Assembly (NCBI GenBank): GCA_964625865.1
Contig: CAZVEV010000097.1
Span: 1 to 18,615, forward strand
Source: CAZVEV01 sp964625865
Lineage (GTDB): Bacteria; Planctomycetota; Phycisphaerae; SM23-33
Length of the DNA stretch: 18,615 bases
Reading direction: 5' to 3'
Shown here: piece after piece, positions 15,191-18,615 of the stretch
How the letters are laid out: each line of letters begins with the position of its first letter
Position numbering within the stretch: the stretch's first letter is position 1
The notes under the pieces: model-generated
What the model was told of the DNA's origin: nothing
What the model saw: the letters and a program-made list of their open reading frames with translations, nothing else
The model's database searches: none
Translations under genes and position numbers: made by a program

Positions 15191-15616
15191 TCACGCCTCG
15201 CCGGTGAACACGGCGACGAATTCCTTGTGAAGGGTCGTCGCGTCGAGGTCCTCGATCCCCTTGAGCACCAGGCCGATGCGGATGGAGATCGTCTGCTCGT
15301 CTCCCCACGGCCACCACGCCCCGAAGGCCGTGATCTTGTCTTCCGACGAGGTGACGTAAAGCCGCTGGGTCTCGCGCAGGCCGCCGAGTGAGTCGGCAAT
15401 CTCCCGTACGGATGCGGGGGCCTTGGCGATGTCGGTGTCGTTCCACTTCGAGGCGAAGCAACTGTCGAGGATCCGCCCCACGTACGCCGAGTGCTTGACG
15501 TTGAACTTGGCCAGCACGGCCCCGATGTAGTCATCCCACTCCCACGCCAGCAAGGCGCGAGTGTCTTTCATGATTTGCCTGCAGCAGGCCTCAACTTCCG
15601 CCATCTCGTTTCTCAT
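15191..15616 (-). CDS. Hypothetical protein, 141 residues
   Basis: Not recognised. The product is soluble, with no signal peptide or membrane segment, and is rich in Trp and acidic residues. Visible features include WEWDDYIGAVLAKF near the start (residues 25-38), SKWNDTD in the middle, and FGAWWPWGDEQ followed by a hydrophobic ISIRIGLVLKGIEDL strand/helix near the end. Coding is supported by a GGAGA site (15622-15626) 5 nt before the ATG at 15616, a sensible composition, and its neat fit between flanking genes. A second ATG at 15604 is possible. It is convergent with rsmE (7-nt gap) and divergent from the fourth sulfatase. I cannot assign a function. Confidence 0.6.
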   Translation of the reverse strand: MRNEMAEVEACCRQIMKDTRALLAWEWDDYIGAVLAKFNVKHSAYVGRILDSCFASKWNDTDIAKAPASVREIADSLGGLRETQRLYVTSSEDKITAFGAWWPWGDEQTISIRIGLVLKGIEDLDATTLHKEFVAVFTGEA

Positions 15617-15680
15617 CGTCGTCTCCAGGTGCTACTCCACTGTCCTATCGGCATTTACAGGGGGCCACTTGCGGGCCGGT

Positions 15681-15710
15681 TTCGATGGGGCGCGTCGCCC
15701 TTGGATCGAA
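15681..15710. other. Compound inverted repeat in divergent spacer
   Basis: Outer arms TTCGAT (15681-15686) and ATCGAA (15705-15710) enclose a nested GGGCG (15688-15692), CGT, CGCCC (15696-15700) stem. It lies between the divergent hypothetical gene and the sulfatase promoter at 15749, where a terminator would have no obvious purpose, so an operator or structured element is the better reading. Confidence 0.35.
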
Positions 15711-15748
15711 TGCGTTGCCGTTTGGCGAAGGGCCATCCGACAAGACGG

Positions 15749-15776
15749 TTGCCCCGCCGCGCCGTCCGTGGATAAT
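15749..15776 (+). promoter_or_regulatory. Probable promoter of the 15841 sulfatase
   Basis: TTGCCC (15749-15754), a 16-nt spacer and GATAAT (15771-15776). The -10 box matches 5 of 6 and the -35 box 4 of 6. Predicted start near 15783, about 58 nt before the ATG. Confidence 0.5.
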
Positions 15777-15840
15777 CGTCTCGCGTGTCAATCCGCGACA
15801 GTGCGCCGCGGGCGGCCTGTAAACCAAAGGACGGTGAGAG

Positions 15841-17298
15841 ATGACGAACAACGCAATGCGTCGCAGGGACTCCCTTAAGCTGGTCGTCGCGGTCGTGGCT
15901 GTCGGCATGCTCTGGGGGGCTGCTTCGGCGGCGCCGGCCCGCAAGCAGCCGAATATCGTCGTGCTGTTTGCCGACGACCTGGGCTACGGTGAGCTGGGCT
16001 GCCAGGGCAATACCCAGATCCCCACGCCGCACATCGATTCGATCGCCGCCAACGGGATCCGCTTTACCGACGGCTACGTGACGGCCCCCTACTGCTCGCC
16101 GTCACGCGCGGGAATGCTCAGCGGACGATACCAGCATCGGTTCGGCTATACCATCAACGTCATGCCGCACGTCAAGGGCGGCACGGCGCACGGCCTGCCG
16201 CGAAGCGAAACCACGCTGGGCGAGTACCTCAAGGGGTGCGGCTATGCGACGGGGATCATCGGCAAGTGGCATCTCGGGGCGCGCGAGGACTACAACCCGG
16301 TCAACAACGGGTTCGACACCTTCTTCGGTTTCGCCCACGAGGGCCATTACTTCGTCCCCCCGCCGTACAAGGGCGTGACGACCCTTCTCCGAAAGAAGCC
16401 CCTGCCCGCCGGCGCCACCGACGCCAGGGGCCGATGGGTCTCACCGGATGGCAAGCTGCTGTATCACGATATCCTGGGCAACGAGCCGCTGTACGACCTG
16501 CACAATCCGATCCTGCGCGGCACGGAGGTCGTCGACGAGCGCCGCTACCTCACCGACGCCTTCACCGACGAGGCCACGCGGTTCATCCGGCAAAACAAGG
16601 CCCGCCCGTTCCTGCTGTACCTGGCCTACAGCGCCGTCCACAGCCCGCTCCAGGGCGCCGATGCCTACATGAAGAAAATGGGCCACGTCAAAGACGTCCA
16701 CCGCCGCATCTTCGCCGCCATGCTTTCCAACCTCGACGACAGCGTCGGGGCCGTCCTGAAGACGATTCGCCAGTGCGGCCTGGAAGAGGACACGCTGATC
16801 TTCTTCCTCAGCGACAACGGCGGGCCGACGAAGGAACTGACGTCGAGCAACCTGCCTTTGTCGGGGGGCAAGGGGTCATTGAGCGAGGGGGGCATTCGCA
16901 TCCCGTTCATGGTGCAGTGGGCGGGCAAGCTGCCTCGCGGCAAGGTCTACCGGCGCCCGGTGATCTCTCTGGACATCTACGCCACCGCCGCCGCAGCCGC
17001 CGGACGCCCCGCGCCGGCTGACAAGGTCGACGGCGTGGACCTGGTCCCGTACCTGACCGGGCGAGCCAAGGGCGACCCGCACGCGCAACTCTACTGGCAG
17101 CGGCGTCAGAGCGTCGCGCTGCGCGCCGGTGACTGGAAGATCATCACCCAGCCTCGTCGCGGGCGAGGCAAGGCGCCATGGCGCCTGTACAACCTGGCCG
17201 CCGACATTTCGGAATCCAAAGACCTCGCCGCCGCCCGCCCCGACAAACTGAAGGCCCTCCTCACTCGCTGCAAGACGTTCCAACGCGAGCTGGAATGA
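15841..17298 (+). CDS. Exported type I sulfatase (arylsulfatase A / GALNS-like), CSPSR active site
   Basis: A predicted sulfatase of 485 residues. The N-terminus MRRRDSLK plus a hydrophobic run ending ASAA (residues ~6-31) is an export signal; the RRRDSLK motif resembles a Tat site but is less canonical than in the other sulfatases, so Sec export is also possible. D45-D46 (FADDLGYG), C85 in CSPSR, SGRYQHRFGY, K142 and H144 in GKWHLG, HSPLQ near ~260 and D325-N326 (LSDNGG), with SGGKGSLSEGGIRIPF after, form a full active site. AAAGGA (15826-15831) stands 9 nt before the ATG. No basic tail is present. It has its own promoter and a terminator-like hairpin at 17372-17393, so it may be a single-gene transcript. 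Confidence 0.92.
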   Translation: MTNNAMRRRDSLKLVVAVVAVGMLWGAASAAPARKQPNIVVLFADDLGYGELGCQGNTQIPTPHIDSIAANGIRFTDGYVTAPYCSPSRAGMLSGRYQHRFGYTINVMPHVKGGTAHGLPRSETTLGEYLKGCGYATGIIGKWHLGAREDYNPVNNGFDTFFGFAHEGHYFVPPPYKGVTTLLRKKPLPAGATDARGRWVSPDGKLLYHDILGNEPLYDLHNPILRGTEVVDERRYLTDAFTDEATRFIRQNKARPFLLYLAYSAVHSPLQGADAYMKKMGHVKDVHRRIFAAMLSNLDDSVGAVLKTIRQCGLEEDTLIFFLSDNGGPTKELTSSNLPLSGGKGSLSEGGIRIPFMVQWAGKLPRGKVYRRPVISLDIYATAAAAAGRPAPADKVDGVDLVPYLTGRAKGDPHAQLYWQRRQSVALRAGDWKIITQPRRGRGKAPWRLYNLAADISESKDLAAARPDKLKALLTRCKTFQRELE

Positions 17299-17371
17299 CG
17301 CGGATTCTGATTGAACGCTGTCTGTGGTTCACGATGGGGCGTTCCGGGATAACAACGCAAACAGGCAAAAG

Positions 17372-17393
17372 CCCCCGGACGTCCGTCTGGGGG
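17372..17393 (+). terminator. Terminator-like hairpin after the fourth sulfatase
   Basis: CCCCCGGAC (17372-17380) and GTCTGGGGG (17385-17393) form a 9-bp stem with one G-U pair and a 4-nt loop. AAAAG precedes it on the plus strand, but the following bases (ATCCCTCC) are not a proper T-run. It lies 73 nt past the sulfatase stop. Confidence 0.4.
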
Positions 17394-17439
17394 ATCCCTC
17401 CGCCCTTGAGAATAAACGGCTCCTGGGTCGGAAAACACC

Positions 17440-17469
17440 TTGACAAGATCGGTGCCTGTCGGCTATACT
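17440..17469 (+). promoter_or_regulatory. Near-consensus sigma70-type promoter of the PEP-CTERM gene
   Basis: TTGACA (17440-17445) is a perfect -35 box and TATACT (17464-17469) matches the -10 consensus at 5 of 6, with an 18-nt spacer. Predicted start near 17475-17477, giving a leader of about 150 nt. It is the strongest promoter visible in the window. Confidence 0.7.
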
Positions 17470-17472
17470 TAC

Positions 17473-17488
17473 AAGTGATGGATCACTT
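17473..17488. promoter_or_regulatory. Palindrome over the transcription start: candidate operator
   Basis: AAGTGAT (17473-17479), GG, ATCACTT (17482-17488) is a perfect 7+7 inverted repeat starting 4 nt after the -10 box and covering the predicted start. This placement suits a repressor site. The regulator is not identified. Confidence 0.5.
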
Positions 17489-17604
17489 CCCGCAGAAGGT
17501 GCGGGGCCATGTGTTGGCGTACCAAGACGGAGCATGTCGAGAAAGGATCAGGCTGGGTTGCCTCGTCCATCGTCTCTTGGCCGTATCGACGGGCGGAACC
17601 AGCC
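17489..17604 (+). other. Structured leader of the PEP-CTERM gene
   Basis: Downstream of the palindrome the leader holds CCCGCA/TGCGGG (17489-17505, 5-nt loop) and a long-range GGCTGGGTT (17551-17559) with AACCAGCC (17597-17604, one bulged G), which encloses a CCGT-ATCG-ACGG hairpin (17581-17592). The last stem ends 9 nt before the GGGAG ribosome site. I do not recognise a known riboswitch class. Confidence 0.35.
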
Positions 17605-17626
17605 ACATCATGTAGGGAGCACGGGC

Positions 17627-18457
17627 ATGAGAACGGCAATGACAATTCGAGGACTGACGGTTCTGGGCATTTTGGCGAGCGTGGTCCTGACGACCGGGCC
17701 GGCGTGGGGCACGAGCGTGATCTGGGTGTCCGGCAGTACGGGCGACCCGGACCACGACAAGGGATGGACGGACCTCCTGACGGCCAACTACTGCAACGTG
17801 TCGCGCAAGAAGTACGAGACGCTGAATGCGTCAAAGATCGCCGCGATGGAAGCGGCCGACCTGATCATCGTCAGCCGTGACACGAACAGCGGGGCGTACG
17901 ATGACGGGAGCGAAGTGGGTCAGTGGAACGGCATCACCACGCCGCTGATCCTGATGAACCAGTACATTGCCCGCAAGAACCGGTGGAAGTGGGTCAACAA
18001 CAACAATACGCCCGGCACGGCGAAGGACCTGCATGCGGAAGACACGGGGCACGAGATCTTCGACGGCGTGGCGCTCGATGGCTTCGACAACGTCGATATC
18101 CTCGACGAGTCGGTAGGCGTCGGGCAACTGCCGCGCGTGAATATCGGCGGAACGAACAACGGGACGGTCCTTGCCACCCCCGAGGGGACCACGGGGCAGG
18201 CGTTGATCGTCCTGTGGGACACCGGCACGAAGTTCTACGGCACCGGCGGTCAGACCGCCGGCGGGCCGCGGATGTTCTTCGGTGCCGGGAACAACAGCAA
18301 CAATCCCAAGGGCGGGTACAACCTGACCGCCGAGGGCGAGGAACTGTTCCTCAACACGGTGAGTTTCATGGCCATCCCCGAGCCGTTGACGATGCTCGCG
18401 GTGGGCCTGAGCCTGACCGGCCTGGGCGCCTACGTCCGCAAGCGCCGCATGGCTTGA
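17627..18457 (+). CDS. PEP-CTERM surface protein with GATase/ThuA-like domain
   Basis: A 276-residue exported protein. A Sec signal (residues 1-28) ends at AWG. The body (~30-248) begins VIWVSGSTGD and continues with ADLIIVSRDTNSGAYDDG and PLILMNQYIARKNRWKW, resembling the flavodoxin-like core of ThuA/class I glutamine-amidotransferase-like domains, but no Cys-His-Glu triad is evident (one Cys, C56). The C-terminus is a classical PEP-CTERM sorting signal: IPEP (250-253), a hydrophobic helix (LTMLAVGLSLTGLGAYV) and RKRRMA. Such proteins are processed by exosortase, which is not in this window. GGGAG (17614-17618) is 8 nt before the ATG at 17627. An in-frame ATG at 17534 would bury the signal peptide and is rejected. 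A strong promoter and terminator make it a single-gene unit. Confidence 0.88.
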   Translation: MRTAMTIRGLTVLGILASVVLTTGPAWGTSVIWVSGSTGDPDHDKGWTDLLTANYCNVSRKKYETLNASKIAAMEAADLIIVSRDTNSGAYDDGSEVGQWNGITTPLILMNQYIARKNRWKWVNNNNTPGTAKDLHAEDTGHEIFDGVALDGFDNVDILDESVGVGQLPRVNIGGTNNGTVLATPEGTTGQALIVLWDTGTKFYGTGGQTAGGPRMFFGAGNNSNNPKGGYNLTAEGEELFLNTVSFMAIPEPLTMLAVGLSLTGLGAYVRKRRMA

Positions 18458-18480
18458 TTCATCGATCGTCACACCATTCA

Positions 18481-18517
18481 AAGGCCCCGGGCCCGACGGC
18501 TCGGGGCCTTCTCTTTC
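18481..18517 (+). terminator. Rho-independent terminator of the PEP-CTERM gene
   Basis: AAGGCCCCGGGCC (18481-18493), loop CGAC, GGCTCGGGGCCTT (18498-18510): a 13-bp stem with a single G-U pair, followed by the T-rich CTCTTTC. It begins 24 nt after the stop codon. Confidence 0.85.
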
Positions 18518-18615
18518 GGTCAGCGGGTAGGGCGTGCAACTTGTTGAGGCTGTCCGACAATTCCACGCCTGAAATCCGCACCGTTTGAACGTTTTGCGTC
18601 GGATCCCGGGGTCTT
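18518..18615. other. Window edge, no feature seen
   Basis: After the terminator, about 100 nt to the edge show no coding region, repeat or clear promoter. Confidence 0.5.

Noticed and set aside
17489..17604. Cyclic-di-GMP riboswitch in the PEP-CTERM leader
   Set aside because: The stems are present but the conserved sequence elements of the GEMM class that I know are not visible.
17534..17626. In-frame upstream ATG for the PEP-CTERM protein
   Set aside because: It would add 31 residues before the signal peptide, and its upstream GGAG is only 2 nt from the ATG.

Overview
The window looks like a chromosomal segment from a GC-rich member of the Planctomycetota, probably Phycisphaerae-like. This is inferred from gene content: four type I sulfatases, an exported Gfo/Idh/MocA oxidoreductase, a very large exported PQQ-type propeller protein carrying a methyltransferase-like domain, and a PEP-CTERM surface protein. 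No rRNA, tRNA, CRISPR array, insertion sequence or transposase was seen.

Layout. 136-2682 (-) is a secreted clan-A-like glycoside hydrolase. It is divergent from 2813-4648 (+), a Tat-exported sulfatase with an added C-terminal beta-sandwich. That sulfatase ends 3 nt from the convergent end of 4652-5953 (-), a Tat-exported Gfo/Idh/MocA oxidoreductase. Upstream of the oxidoreductase on the same strand is 6119-9328 (-), the methyltransferase-like/PQQ-propeller fusion. A ~400 bp spacer rich in inverted repeats separates this leftward block from a rightward block: 9733-11058 (tandem HD/HD-GYP protein), 11194-12747 and 12818-14398 (two Tat sulfatases), and 14434-15183 (rsmE). An unrecognised 141-residue gene (15191-15616, -) faces rsmE. 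It is divergent from a fourth sulfatase (15841-17298, +). A terminator-like hairpin, a near-consensus promoter with a palindrome over its start point and a structured leader then precede a PEP-CTERM protein (17627-18457, +), which ends in a clear rho-independent terminator (18481-18517).

How the genes may work together. Four sulfatases with different active-site signatures (CMPSR, CSPTR, CTPSR, CSPSR), a glycoside hydrolase with a carbohydrate-binding-like insert and an exported sugar-type oxidoreductase suggest extracytoplasmic breakdown of a complex sulfated polysaccharide. All four sulfatases have the cysteine form of the active site, so they need a formylglycine-generating enzyme encoded outside the window. 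The HD-GYP protein suggests a link to cyclic-di-GMP signalling, and the PEP-CTERM protein to the cell surface. rsmE is a housekeeping gene that may be co-transcribed with two sulfatases. Substrates are not deducible from sequence alone.

Most notable non-gene structure: two different 7-bp tandem-repeat arrays inside the coding sequence of the propeller gene, a composite inverted repeat at 9447-9533, paired hairpins at 6051-6092, and the operator-like palindrome at 17473-17488.
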